Positions 8,226 through 16,425 of a stretch of 64,000 nucleotides of DNA are shown piece by piece. Location of the stretch: positions 4,526,001-4,590,000 of the forward strand of contig NZ_CP148752.1 of the NCBI RefSeq assembly GCF_040448305.1. The letters are read 5' to 3'. The translations under genes were made by a program, and so were the position numbers. Source of the DNA: Pseudomonas fluorescens. Lineage in GTDB: Bacteria > Pseudomonadota > Gammaproteobacteria > Pseudomonadales > Pseudomonadaceae. The notes under the pieces are model-generated. The model did not search any database. It had not been told where the DNA came from and worked only from the letters and a program-made list of their open reading frames with translations. Each line of letters begins with the position of its first letter. Position 1 is the stretch's first letter.

Positions 8226-8474
8226 ATGACACCTAATGCCGAGTTCTACAAACCGAGCACTGAATATGCCGACAAGCTGATCAGCCAGATCGGTCAGACG
8301 CCTTCCTGGATTGCCAAGCGAATCGGCGTCACCGACAAGCGGATTCGCTACATCCTCGACGGCGAAAGAACCGTCAAAGGCGAAACCACGCCGATCCAGA
8401 TGACCTACACCGAACAGTTTGCCCTCGAATGCCTGGCGGCAGCGGCCAAGGCCGGCAAAAAGCAATCCTCGTAA
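8226..8474 (+). CDS. Small helix-turn-helix-like protein, unknown
   Basis: An 82-residue cytosolic protein. Residues 20-50 (SQIGQTPSWIAKRIGVTDKRIRYILDGER) look like a helix-turn-helix of the Cro/XRE kind: a helix starting at WIAKRIG, a turn at VTD, and a recognition helix KRIRYILDGE. The tail is Lys/Ser rich. It is followed 20 bases later by another small gene in the same direction, so the two are probably cotranscribed. The function is unknown; the DNA-binding fold is inference from the pattern only. Confidence 0.68.
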   Translation: MTPNAEFYKPSTEYADKLISQIGQTPSWIAKRIGVTDKRIRYILDGERTVKGETTPIQMTYTEQFALECLAAAAKAGKKQSS

Positions 8475-8494
8475 TCCGTTCTCAAGGAGCGACC

Positions 8495-8824
8495 ATGGCG
8501 GCAACCGAACTGCAGCATGAGCAAGCACTGAAGCGGTTTCTCGATGCGCGCCCCGAGTTGCGCGAAGAACTCGACCACCTCAACCCGCTGCTGGCTCAGG
8601 CCAAGGGCGAAACGGCGGAACAGTATCGCGAGGAACGGCTGCACGAAGCGTTTGAAGCTGAAGCAGAACGCCAGCAGTTGTTCGCCTGGGAACTGACGTT
8701 GCAGTTAACCACCGCCACACCCCAGGAGTACGAAGCGCAGCGCCTGGAAGTGCACCGGGAAGTGGCGGAAATGGCCGGCATGGACTGGCTGGAATATTGC
8801 GAGTTGAATGGGATAAAACCCTAA
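8495..8824 (+). CDS. Small acidic, helical protein, unknown
   Basis: A 109-residue protein whose ATG follows AAGGAGC, a strong ribosome site. It is rich in Glu, Leu, Gln and Ala with long predicted helices (EQYREERLHEAFEAEAERQQLFAWELTLQL), and has no membrane segment, signal peptide or cysteine cluster; the only cysteine is near the end (WLEYCELNGIKP). I do not recognise a family. Placement directly after the HTH-like gene and 13 bases before the YoaK-like gene suggests one transcript of three genes. Confidence 0.68.
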   Translation: MAATELQHEQALKRFLDARPELREELDHLNPLLAQAKGETAEQYREERLHEAFEAEAERQQLFAWELTLQLTTATPQEYEAQRLEVHREVAEMAGMDWLEYCELNGIKP

Positions 8825-8837
8825 GCACAGTTCAAGG

Positions 8838-9554
8838 ATGCCGTCGCCGATGCTGCCTAATACCGCCAGGACCCACGCCAGCCCCGGTCACTTGCACACG
8901 CAGAAATGGCGCGGGCGCATCGGCCTGAGCCTGGTGGCCATGCTCTCGGTCCTCGCCGGCATGACCGACGCCATCGGTTTCATGGCCAGCGGTGACTTCG
9001 TCTCGTTCATGAGCGGCAATACCACGCGGATGGCGGTCGCCATCAGTGCTGGCGACCTTGGGTTGACCCTGCGCCTGGTGATCCTCGTCGCCACTTTCAT
9101 CGTCGGCAACGCGCTGGGCATCATCGTCAGTCGACTAGGTGGCCGCCGGGCCCTGCCATTGCTGTTGTGCATAGCCACCCTGCTGTGCGCCGCCGCGGCC
9201 TGGCCTTATGACGCGCAACTGCCGGCCCTGCTGGCGGCGATCATCGCAATGGGCATGCTCAACGCCGCGGTGGAAGAAGTGAACGGCCTGCCGGTTGGCC
9301 TGACTTACGTTACGGGTGCCCTGTCGCGTTTCGGCCGCGGGCTGGGTCGCTGGATGCTCGGCGAGCGCCGTAGCGGCTGGCGCGTGCAACTGATCCCCTG
9401 GACCGGCATGCTCGCCGGCGCGGTACTCGGTGCCGTGCTGGAACATCACCTGGGGCTCAAGGCGTTGTTTGCCAGTGGCCTGCTGGCTGCCGGGCTCGGG
9501 GTGTTGTCGTTGAAGATCCCGCGGCGCTGGCAGTTGGGGTATATGCCGCGTTGA
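8838..9554 (+). CDS. YoaK/DUF1275-family inner-membrane protein
   Basis: A 238-residue integral membrane protein with six or so hydrophobic segments. It carries the family signature near the first helices, GMTDAIGFMASGDFVSFMSGNTTRMAV, which is typical of DUF1275 (YoaK) proteins. Their biochemical role is not established, although transport has been proposed. The start ATG at 8838 follows AAGG. An unusually hydrophilic 28-residue N-terminal tail precedes the membrane part. It is the last gene of a likely three-gene run and is followed by a REPIN. Confidence 0.85.
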   Translation: MPSPMLPNTARTHASPGHLHTQKWRGRIGLSLVAMLSVLAGMTDAIGFMASGDFVSFMSGNTTRMAVAISAGDLGLTLRLVILVATFIVGNALGIIVSRLGGRRALPLLLCIATLLCAAAAWPYDAQLPALLAAIIAMGMLNAAVEEVNGLPVGLTYVTGALSRFGRGLGRWMLGERRSGWRVQLIPWTGMLAGAVLGAVLEHHLGLKALFASGLLAAGLGVLSLKIPRRWQLGYMPR

Positions 9555-9577
9555 GCTTGGCGGTGCCTATGCGGGCC

Positions 9578-9674
9578 TCATCGCGAGCAAGCTCGCTCCC
9601 ACAGGGGATCGGTGTCGAATACAAAATTGAAATCCACCACGAAACAATTGTGGGAGCGAGCTTGCTCGCGATGG
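9578..9674. repeat. REPIN (inverted REP doublet)
   Basis: Arms TCGCGAGCAAGCTCGCTCCC at the left and its complement at the right, about 50 bases apart, between the YoaK-like gene and tusD, both on the plus strand. It may help separate the two transcripts. Confidence 0.92.
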
Positions 9675-9754
9675 GGCCAGCATAGACAACATCACTTTAG
9701 CCGCCCCGCCGATAAAGCTTTATCATGGCCGCAGTTTCGCTGATCGAGTCCGTC

Positions 9755-10147
9755 ATGAAGTTCGCCATTGCCGTATTTAGCGCCGCCCATGCGCCCTCCT
9801 CGCGCCGCGCCCTGCTGTTCGCCCAAGCGGCGCTGTCCGGTGGGCACGAGATTGTCCGGCTGTTTTTCTACCAGGATGGCGTCTACAACGCATCCGCCAG
9901 CGTGGTCACTCCCCAGGATGAACTGGACTTGCCCAAACAGTGGCGTGCCTTTGTCAGCGACCATCAACTCGATGGCGTGGTGTGCATCGCCGCTGCCCTG
10001 CGGCGTGGTGTGTTGAACGAGGAAGAAGCCAGACGCTATCAGCGCGAGGCGGTAGCCGTCGGTGCGCCGTGGGAATTGTCCGGCCTCGGCCAATTGCATG
10101 ACGCTGCGCAGGATGCCGACCGTCTGATCTGTTTCGGAGGCGCATGA
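9755..10147 (+). CDS. tusD: Sulfurtransferase complex subunit TusD
   Basis: A 130-residue DsrE/TusD-family protein. TusBCD is a cytosolic heterohexamer that takes persulfide sulfur from TusA and passes it to TusE, for 2-thiolation of tRNA wobble uridine. The active-site cysteine is in DGVVCIAAALRRGV. The start is ATG 9755 (MKFAIAVFSAAH), the usual start of the family, ten codons after an upstream in-frame start. It is the first gene of tusD-C-B-E-ybiB; tusC begins one base after this stop. Confidence 0.95.
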   Translation: MKFAIAVFSAAHAPSSRRALLFAQAALSGGHEIVRLFFYQDGVYNASASVVTPQDELDLPKQWRAFVSDHQLDGVVCIAAALRRGVLNEEEARRYQREAVAVGAPWELSGLGQLHDAAQDADRLICFGGA

Positions 10148-10148
10148 C

Positions 10149-10511
10149 ATGGCCAAATCCATATTAATCATCAGCCGCCAGTCGCCATGGTCCGGCCCAG
10201 GCGCGCGGGAAGCGCTGGATATCGTGCTGGCCGGGGGCGCCTTCGATCTGCCGATCGGCCTGTTGTTTCTCGATGACGGCGTGTTCCAGCTGGCCGCCAG
10301 CCAGAACGCCAAGGCCCTGCAACAGAAGGACCTGAGCGCCAACCTGCAAGCCCTGCCGATGTTCGGTGTCGAGGAACTGTTCGCCTGCGGCGACAGCATC
10401 GCCCTGCGTGGCCTGGCCCCCAGCGACCTGTCGCTGGAAGAAGCCCAAGTGTTGGCTGCCCACGAAATCACCGCCCTCATTGACCGTTACGACCAGGTGA
10501 TCACCCTCTGA
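10149..10511 (+). CDS. tusC: Sulfurtransferase complex subunit TusC
   Basis: A 120-residue DsrF/TusC-family subunit of the TusBCD sulfur relay complex. The Rossmann-like fold begins SILIISRQSPWSGPGAREALDIVLAGGAFD, the standard opening of the family, and ends with an ITALIDRYDQVITL strand. It has one cysteine (FACGDS). It starts one base after tusD and its TGA shares a base with the ATG of tusB, so translation is tightly coupled and the subunits should be made in equal amounts. Confidence 0.94.
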   Translation: MAKSILIISRQSPWSGPGAREALDIVLAGGAFDLPIGLLFLDDGVFQLAASQNAKALQQKDLSANLQALPMFGVEELFACGDSIALRGLAPSDLSLEEAQVLAAHEITALIDRYDQVITL

Positions 10512-10804
10512 TGTCGACTTTGCATGTGTTGTCTCATTCCCCGTTCGGCGACGAACGCCTGACCAGTTGCCTGCGCGTGATCGGCGCCAGCGACGGGTTG
10601 CTGTTGTCCGGTGATGCCGCCTATGCGTTGCAGCCAGGCACCGCGCCGTTCTTGGCGCTCAGCGCACGTGGCCTGAAGCTGTTCGTCCTGGCCGAAGATG
10701 CCCAGGCCCGTGCGCTTGCGGTTCCAGACTGGGCCAAAGCCATCGATTACCCGGCCTTCGTCGAACTGTCGATTCACTACGACAAGGTCAACAGTTGGCT
10801 ATGA
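10511..10804 (+). CDS. tusB: Sulfurtransferase complex subunit TusB
   Basis: A 97-residue DsrH/TusB-family protein, the smallest subunit of TusBCD. It opens with the family-typical MSTLHVLSHSPFGDE and ends IDYPAFVELSIHYDKVNSWL. The start codon shares its first base with the stop of tusC, and the stop overlaps the tusE start as ATGA. Like relatives, it probably has a structural rather than sulfur-carrying role; its one cysteine is in TSCLRVIGASDG. Confidence 0.92.
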   Translation: MSTLHVLSHSPFGDERLTSCLRVIGASDGLLLSGDAAYALQPGTAPFLALSARGLKLFVLAEDAQARALAVPDWAKAIDYPAFVELSIHYDKVNSWL

Positions 10805-11136
10805 ATGCATTGACGGTCGGCGCCCGCGCCATCGAACTGGACAAGGACGGTTTCCTGGTCGAACTGAGTGATTGGTCCGCCGATGTGGCGAGTGCCCTGG
10901 CGGCTGCCGAAGACATCGAGTTGACGCCCGAACACTGGGAAGTCCTCGAACTGCTGCGCAGTTTCTACAACGAATTCCAGCTGTCACCGGCCACCCGCCC
11001 GTTGATCAAGTACACCGCCCTGAAACTCGGCCCGGAAAAAGGCAACAGCCTGCACCTGAACCGACTGTTCAAAGGCACTCCCGCCAAACTCGCCGCGAAA
11101 CTGGCGGGCCTGCCCAAACCGACGAATTGCTTATGA
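10801..11136 (+). CDS. tusE: TusE/DsrC-family sulfur carrier
   Basis: A 111-residue DsrC/TusE protein. It accepts sulfur from TusBCD on the conserved penultimate-region cysteine (here Cys110 in PKPTNCL) and delivers it to MnmA bound to tRNA. The core PEHWEVLELLRSFYNEFQLSPATRP is the family hallmark. The second, loop cysteine used by dissimilatory DsrC is absent, which fits the tRNA-thiolation role. ATG 10801 overlaps the tusB stop; its own stop overlaps the next gene's ATG. MnmA, its partner, is at 32292 in this window. Confidence 0.95.
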   Translation: MNALTVGARAIELDKDGFLVELSDWSADVASALAAAEDIELTPEHWEVLELLRSFYNEFQLSPATRPLIKYTALKLGPEKGNSLHLNRLFKGTPAKLAAKLAGLPKPTNCL

Positions 11137-12134
11137 CCGACTACCCAGCACTGACACTCGAAACGCCCGCCGAGCATCCGTTCGCCCAGTTCGTGCGGAT
11201 CCTTGGCAAAGGCAAGCGCGGCGCCCGTGACCTGACCCGGGTCGAGGCCCGCGAGGCCATGGGCATGGTGTTCGATGAAAAAGTCGAGGAAACCCAACTC
11301 GGCGCATTCCTGATGCTGTTGCGGCACAAGGAAGAAAGCGCGGAAGAGATGGCGGGCTTCACCGAGGCCTTGCGTGAGCGTCTGAATCCTCCGACGCTGG
11401 CGGTGGATCTGGACTGGCCGACCTATGCCGGCAAGAAACGCCATCTGCCGTGGTATCTGCTGGCAGCCAAGTGCCTGGCGCAAAACGGCGTGCGGATTTT
11501 CATGCACGGCGGCGGCGCCCACACGGCCGGACGCTTGTACAGCGAGCAACTGCTGGGCGAATTGAACATCCCGCTGTGCCGCAACTGGCAACAGGTGGGT
11601 TCGGCGCTGGATAACGGCGGCCTGGCCTTCATGCCATTGATGGACTGGGCGCCACAGCTGCAACGCATGATCGACCTGCGCAATACCCTGGGCCTGCGCT
11701 CGCCGATCCACTCCCTGGCGCGGATTCTCAATCCGCTGGGCGCCCGTTGCGGCTTGCAGAGCATTTTCCACCCGGGTTATCAGGCGGTGCATCGCGATGC
11801 CAGCGGCCTGCTGGGTGACACCGCCATCGTGATCAAGGGCGATGGCGGCGAGATCGAGATCAACCCGGACGCCGACAGCCACCTGTACGGCACCACCGGC
11901 GGCGAGAGCTGGGACGAGGAATGGCCGCAGTTGTCGGCGCAGCGTCACGTCAAACCTGCCTCGCTTGAGCCTGAACATTTGAAAGCGGTCTGGCGTGGCG
12001 ATGTGGTCGACAGCTACCCGCAAATGGCCCTGATCTCGACCATGGCCCTGGCCCTGCGTGGCCTCGGACAGAGCCGCGATCAGGCCTTCGAAACCGCTGA
12101 AAAATACTGGGTCGCGCGAGACAAATCGATTTAA
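11133..12134 (+). CDS. ybiB: YbiB/TrpD2-family glycosyltransferase-fold nucleic-acid-binding protein
   Basis: A 333-residue protein with the anthranilate phosphoribosyltransferase (TrpD) fold: an N-terminal helical domain (about residues 1-75) and an alpha/beta domain with FMHGGGAHTAGRLYSEQLLG and a late IKGDGGEIEINPDADS. The E. coli relative YbiB is a TrpD2 protein that binds nucleic acid and has no shown transferase activity. ATG 11133 overlaps the tusE stop, making it the fifth coupled gene of the tus operon. That placement suggests a role tied to tRNA or RNA, but this is inference. Confidence 0.85.
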   Translation: MTDYPALTLETPAEHPFAQFVRILGKGKRGARDLTRVEAREAMGMVFDEKVEETQLGAFLMLLRHKEESAEEMAGFTEALRERLNPPTLAVDLDWPTYAGKKRHLPWYLLAAKCLAQNGVRIFMHGGGAHTAGRLYSEQLLGELNIPLCRNWQQVGSALDNGGLAFMPLMDWAPQLQRMIDLRNTLGLRSPIHSLARILNPLGARCGLQSIFHPGYQAVHRDASGLLGDTAIVIKGDGGEIEINPDADSHLYGTTGGESWDEEWPQLSAQRHVKPASLEPEHLKAVWRGDVVDSYPQMALISTMALALRGLGQSRDQAFETAEKYWVARDKSI

Positions 12135-12225
12135 CCGATCATTCGCGCCCGATCTTTGCGCTTTTTGTTCGAACTCATCGGAATAGACTCGACTCCATCG
12201 ATTATGGGTTTCGGGAGTCTTGAAC

Positions 12226-13227
12226 ATGGGTTTGTTAGTGGATGGCCGCTGGCAGGACAAGTGGTACGAAAGCAGCAAGGACGGCGCGTTCCAGCGTGAA
12301 CAGGCGCAGCGTCGCAACTGGTTGACCGCTGACGGCAAGCCGGGACCGACCGGCGTCGGTGGTTTTGCGGCCGAGCCCGGGCGCTATCACCTGTACGTGT
12401 CCCTGGCCTGCCCGTGGGCCCATCGCACGCTGATCCTGCGCAAACTCAAAGGCCTCGAAAACCTGATCGACGTTTCGGTGGTCAGCTGGTTGATGCTGGA
12501 AAACGGCTGGACCTTCGACCAGCACCTCGGCTCGACCGGCGACAAGCTCGATCACTTCGACTTCATGCACCAGCGCTACACCGCCGACACCGCCAACTAC
12601 ACCGGCCGCGTCACTGTACCGGTGCTGTGGGACCAACAGCACCAGCGCATCGTCAACAATGAATCATCGGAAATCATCCGCATGCTCAATGGCGCCTTCG
12701 ACGATCTGACCGGTAACGACCTGGACTTCTACCCGGCGCCGCTGCGCGGAGAGATCGATGCGCTGAACGAGCGGATTTATCCGGCGGTGAACAATGGCGT
12801 GTACCGCGCCGGATTTGCCACCTCGCAACAGGCTTATGAAGAAGCCTTCGATGAGGTGTTTGCCGAACTGGACCGCCTGGAACTGCTGCTGGGGGCCAAC
12901 CGCTACCTGGCTGGCGAGTACCTGACCGAAGCGGACATCCGCCTGTTCACCACGCTGATTCGCTTCGATGCGGTGTACTACGGGCACTTCAAGTGCAACC
13001 TGCGGCGGATTGCCGATTATCCGAACCTGTCGAACTGGCTGCGGGAGATTTACCAGTGGCCGGGGATTGCCGAGACGGTGGACTTCACTCACATCAAGAA
13101 CCACTACTACGCCAGCCATCGCACTATCAATCCGACAGGTGTGGTGCCGAAAGGGCCGGAGCAGGACTTTACCGCGGCCCATGATCGGGAGCGGTTGAGT
13201 GGGAAAGGGGTTTGGCGCAGAGCTTGA
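12226..13227 (+). CDS. yqjG: Glutathionyl-hydroquinone reductase (Xi-class GST)
   Basis: A 333-residue omega/Xi-like glutathione transferase. The catalytic CPWAHR motif is in SLACPWAHRTLILRKLKGLE, within an N-terminal thioredoxin-like domain that has the long Xi-class insertion. The C-terminal helical domain includes LGANRYLAGEYLTEADIRLFTTLIRFDAVY and the late HYYASHRTINPTGVVPKGP typical of this class. Such enzymes use glutathione to reduce glutathionyl-hydroquinones back to hydroquinones, a detoxification role. ATG 12226 is preferred over a TTG two codons upstream. It is monocistronic and followed by a perfect REPIN. Confidence 0.93.
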   Translation: MGLLVDGRWQDKWYESSKDGAFQREQAQRRNWLTADGKPGPTGVGGFAAEPGRYHLYVSLACPWAHRTLILRKLKGLENLIDVSVVSWLMLENGWTFDQHLGSTGDKLDHFDFMHQRYTADTANYTGRVTVPVLWDQQHQRIVNNESSEIIRMLNGAFDDLTGNDLDFYPAPLRGEIDALNERIYPAVNNGVYRAGFATSQQAYEEAFDEVFAELDRLELLLGANRYLAGEYLTEADIRLFTTLIRFDAVYYGHFKCNLRRIADYPNLSNWLREIYQWPGIAETVDFTHIKNHYYASHRTINPTGVVPKGPEQDFTAAHDRERLSGKGVWRRA

Positions 13228-13249
13228 GATTTGTACAGGTTTTGAAGGC

Positions 13250-13330
13250 CCCATTGCGAGCAGGCTCGCTCCCACATTTGATTTGTGTCGTTCACAAATC
13301 AAATGTGGGAGCGAGCCTGCTCGCAATGGG
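13250..13330. repeat. Perfect 38-bp inverted repeat (REPIN)
   Basis: Arms 13250-13287 and 13293-13330 are perfect complements around the loop TCGTT. The outer part is the REP core and the inner part is CCACATTTGATTTGTG with its complement. It lies between the convergent reductase and cysG genes. It could fold as one long hairpin in either transcript and act as a terminator or 3' end stabiliser. Confidence 0.95.
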
Positions 13331-13358
13331 CCGGGGTCGCGCTCGACCGACTCGGTCT

Positions 13359-14753
13359 CTAGACCTGCCCCTGAGCCCCTTCAAACCACGCCAGTTTCTC
13401 ACGCAGTTGCACCACTTCACCCACGATCACCAATGTCGGCGCATGCACTTCATGCTCCGCCACCAGCCGTGGCAGGTCCGCCAGGGTGCCGGTAAACACC
13501 CGCTGGTTGACCGTGGTGCCCTGCTGGATCAACGCTGCCGGGGTATCGGCACCGCGACCATGCTTGATCAACTGCTCGCAGATGATCGGCAAGCCCACCA
13601 GTCCCATGTAGAACACCAGGGTTTGCGCCGGGGCCACCAGATCGGCCCATGGCAAATCACTGGAGCCGTCCTTGAGGTGCCCGGTGATGAAACGCACCGA
13701 TTGCGCATAATCGCGGTGGGTCAGCGGAATCCCGGCATAGGCCGCGCAACCACTGGCCGCCGTGATCCCCGGCACGACCTGGAACGGGATGCCATGGGCC
13801 GCCAGTTCTTCGATCTCCTCACCACCACGACCGAAGATGAACGGATCACCGCCCTTCAACCGCACCACACGCTTGCCCTGTTTGGCCAAATCCACCAATT
13901 GCTGGTTGATCTGATCCTGCGGCACCGCGTGATCGGCTCGTCGCTTGCCGACGTAGACCCGCTCGGCGTCGCGACGGCACAGCTCGAGAATCGCCGGTGC
14001 GACCAAACGGTCGTACAGCACCACGTCGGCTTGCTGCATCAGACGCAATGCCTTGAACGTCAACAGGTCCGGGTCACCTGGCCCTGCGCCCACCAGATAG
14101 ACCTCACCGGTCGCCACTGGCGCTTCGCCATCGATTTTCGCCTGGAGCAAGCGCTCGGCTTCACCGCCCTGCCCGGCCAGCTGGCGGTCGGCAATCGGGC
14201 CCTGGAAAACATCTTCCCAGAACGCCCGACGCTGCTGCACATCCGGAAACAGGCCTTTGACCTGATGACGGAATCGCGCCGCCAGACCGGCCAGTTGACC
14301 GTAGGTGGAAGGAATCCAGGTTTCGATCTTGGCGCGGATCAAACGTGCCAACACTGGCGCATCGCCGCCGCTGGACACTGCAATGATCAACGGAGAGCGG
14401 TCGACGATCGCCGGGAAGATCACGCTGCATAGGGCTGGCGCGTCCACCACGTTGACTGGCACGCAACGCCGATGGGCATCGGCGGAGACTTGTGCGTTCA
14501 GCGTTTCGTCGTCGGTGGCGGCAATGATCAGCCCGCAACCGTCCAGATCCGCCTCGGCATAGCCACGTAACAGGCACTCGCCACCGCTGCCGGCAACCAG
14601 TTCGCGCAGTTGCGGTTCGATTTCAGGTGCAACCACCCGCAGCAGCGCACCGGCATCGGCCAGCAGGCGGGATTTGCGCAAGGCAATCTCCCCCCCGCCG
14701 ACGACCAACACACGACTGCCGCGAAGGTTGTGAAACAGCGGCAGATAGTTCAT
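13359..14753 (-). CDS. cysG: Siroheme synthase (multifunctional CysG)
   Basis: A 464-residue fusion. The N-terminal half (about residues 1-205) is the NAD-dependent precorrin-2 dehydrogenase/sirohydrochlorin ferrochelatase, with the nucleotide-binding VLVVGGGEIALRKSRLL. The C-terminal half (about 215-455) is SAM-dependent uroporphyrinogen III methyltransferase, with YLVGAGPGDPDLLTFKALRL and VVRLKGGDPFIFGRGGEE. It makes siroheme from uroporphyrinogen III for sulfite and nitrite reductases. The ATG directly abuts the serS stop (TAAATG), so it is the last gene of the rarA-crcB-serS-cysG operon. The length is standard. Confidence 0.96.
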   Translation of the reverse strand: MNYLPLFHNLRGSRVLVVGGGEIALRKSRLLADAGALLRVVAPEIEPQLRELVAGSGGECLLRGYAEADLDGCGLIIAATDDETLNAQVSADAHRRCVPVNVVDAPALCSVIFPAIVDRSPLIIAVSSGGDAPVLARLIRAKIETWIPSTYGQLAGLAARFRHQVKGLFPDVQQRRAFWEDVFQGPIADRQLAGQGGEAERLLQAKIDGEAPVATGEVYLVGAGPGDPDLLTFKALRLMQQADVVLYDRLVAPAILELCRRDAERVYVGKRRADHAVPQDQINQQLVDLAKQGKRVVRLKGGDPFIFGRGGEEIEELAAHGIPFQVVPGITAASGCAAYAGIPLTHRDYAQSVRFITGHLKDGSSDLPWADLVAPAQTLVFYMGLVGLPIICEQLIKHGRGADTPAALIQQGTTVNQRVFTGTLADLPRLVAEHEVHAPTLVIVGEVVQLREKLAWFEGAQGQV

Positions 14754-16034
14754 TTAGCCGATAACCTCGAGGCCACCCATGTATGGCTTGAGGACCTCAG
14801 GCACACGGATCGAACCGTCGGCCTGCTGATAGTTCTCGAGCACCGCCACCAGGGTACGACCGACGGCAAGACCGGAGCCGTTCAGGGTGTGTACCAGTTC
14901 CGGCTTGCCGGTTTCCGGGTTGCGGAAACGCGCCTGCATGCGGCGGGCCTGGAAGTCGCCGCAGTTGGAGCACGACGAGATTTCGCGGTACTTGTCCTGG
15001 CTCGGGATCCACACTTCCAGGTCGTAGGTCTTGACCGCGCTGAAGCCCATGTCGCCGGTGCACAGCGCCAGGGTGCGGTAAGGCAGCTCCAGCAACTGCA
15101 GGACTTTCTCGGCGTTGGCGGTCAGGCCTTCCAGCGCTTCCATCGACTGCGACGGCTCGACGATCTGCACCATTTCAACCTTGTCGAACTGGTGCTGACG
15201 GATCATGCCGCGGGTGTCGCGGCCCGATGCGCCGGCTTCACTGCGAAAGCATGGCGTGTGAGCGACGAACTTGATCGGCAGCAGTTTCGAATCGACGATT
15301 TCGCCGGCGACGATGTTGGTCAGCGACACTTCGGCGGTCGGGATCAGGTACAGATCAGCTTCGCCTTCGCGCGCGATCTTGAACAGGTCTTCTTCGAACT
15401 TCGGCAGCTGGCCGGTGCCTTGCAGCGCCGGGGCCTGGACCAGATAAGGCGTGTAAGCCTCTTCGTAGCCGTGCTCGGTGACGTGCAGGTTGATCATGAA
15501 CTGTGCCAGGGCGCGATGCAGACGAGCGATCGGGCCGCGCAGCAGGGCGAAACGGGCGCCGGACAGCTTGGCGGCGGTTTCAAAGTCCAGCCAGCCGAAC
15601 TTCTCGCCCAGGGCCACGTGGTCCTGAACCGGGAAATCGAAGGCCGTCGGGGTGCCCCAGCGGCGCACTTCGACGTTGCCGTCTTCGTCTTCGCCGACCG
15701 GTACCGATTCGTGCGGCAGGTTGGGGATACCCAGCAGGATCGAGTCCAGATCGGTCTGGATCGCGTCCAGTTCGACTTTACCGGCGCTCAATTCGCCCGC
15801 CATGCGCTCGACGTCCGCCATCAGCGGCGCGATGTCTTCGCCGCGCTGCTTGGCCTGACCGATGGATTTGGAGCGCGCATTACGTTCAGCCTGCAGTGCT
15901 TCGGTGCGGGTCTGGACGGTCTTGCGCTGTTCTTCCAGCGCTTCGATGCGCGCAACATCCAGGGTATAGCCACGGGATGCCAGGCGGTCCGCTACGTCCT
16001 GAAGGTTGCTACGTAACAGTTTGGAATCGAGCAT
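14754..16034 (-). CDS. serS: Seryl-tRNA synthetase
   Basis: A 426-residue class II aminoacyl-tRNA synthetase charging tRNA-Ser and tRNA-Sec. The N-terminal antiparallel coiled coil (about residues 25-100) binds the long variable arm. Class II motif 2 is seen around HTPCFRSEAGASGRDTRGMIRQHQFDKVEM, and motif 3 near the end in NGSGLAVGRTLVAVLENYQ. It starts MLDSKLLRSNLQDVADRL, the usual family start. It lies 16 bases after crcB and immediately before cysG. Confidence 0.97.
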   Translation of the reverse strand: MLDSKLLRSNLQDVADRLASRGYTLDVARIEALEEQRKTVQTRTEALQAERNARSKSIGQAKQRGEDIAPLMADVERMAGELSAGKVELDAIQTDLDSILLGIPNLPHESVPVGEDEDGNVEVRRWGTPTAFDFPVQDHVALGEKFGWLDFETAAKLSGARFALLRGPIARLHRALAQFMINLHVTEHGYEEAYTPYLVQAPALQGTGQLPKFEEDLFKIAREGEADLYLIPTAEVSLTNIVAGEIVDSKLLPIKFVAHTPCFRSEAGASGRDTRGMIRQHQFDKVEMVQIVEPSQSMEALEGLTANAEKVLQLLELPYRTLALCTGDMGFSAVKTYDLEVWIPSQDKYREISSCSNCGDFQARRMQARFRNPETGKPELVHTLNGSGLAVGRTLVAVLENYQQADGSIRVPEVLKPYMGGLEVIG

Positions 16035-16050
16035 GTCGGTTTCTCGTTTA

Positions 16051-16425
16051 TCAAAGTTTGGTCAAGGACAGGCCGGCCCAGGTGGCAAGCAGCCCGCCGA
16101 ATACGCTGAGCGCCGCATAGCCCAGGGCCAGCGGTACTTGCCCGCTTTCCAGCAGGCGCACCGTATCCAGTGAAAAGGATGAAAAAGTCGTCAGCCCTCC
16201 GAGGAAGCCGACGATCAACCCGGCACGCACCTCGATGGGCACCTCCGGGCGTATCAAAAACAGACCGTATAGAACGCCGATCAGCAAACAGCCCACGATA
16301 TTAACGGCCAGCGTCGCGGTATAGAAGTGCCGCGGCCAATTCGCGTTGATCCAGTTGCCCGTGGCAAAGCGCAACAACGTACCGGCCATCCCGCCGACGG
16401 AAACCGCAACGATCAAGGGAAGCAC
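16051..16425 (-). CDS. crcB: Fluoride exporter CrcB/Fluc
   Basis: A 124-residue four-helix membrane protein of the CrcB/Fluc dual-topology fluoride channel family. The conserved GGMAGTLLRFATGNWIN and the channel motif VGFLGGLTTFSSFSLDTVRLLESG are present. The start is GTG at 16425-16423, overlapping the TAG of rarA by one base (TAGTG). Expression is therefore tied to rarA translation, and no separate fluoride riboswitch is placed before it. Confidence 0.93.
   Translation of the reverse strand: MLPLIVAVSVGGMAGTLLRFATGNWINANWPRHFYTATLAVNIVGCLLIGVLYGLFLIRPEVPIEVRAGLIVGFLGGLTTFSSFSLDTVRLLESGQVPLALGYAALSVFGGLLATWAGLSLTKL

Noticed and set aside
16051..16425. A fluoride riboswitch in front of crcB
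   Set aside because: crcB overlaps the end of rarA, so there is no leader in which such a switch could lie.
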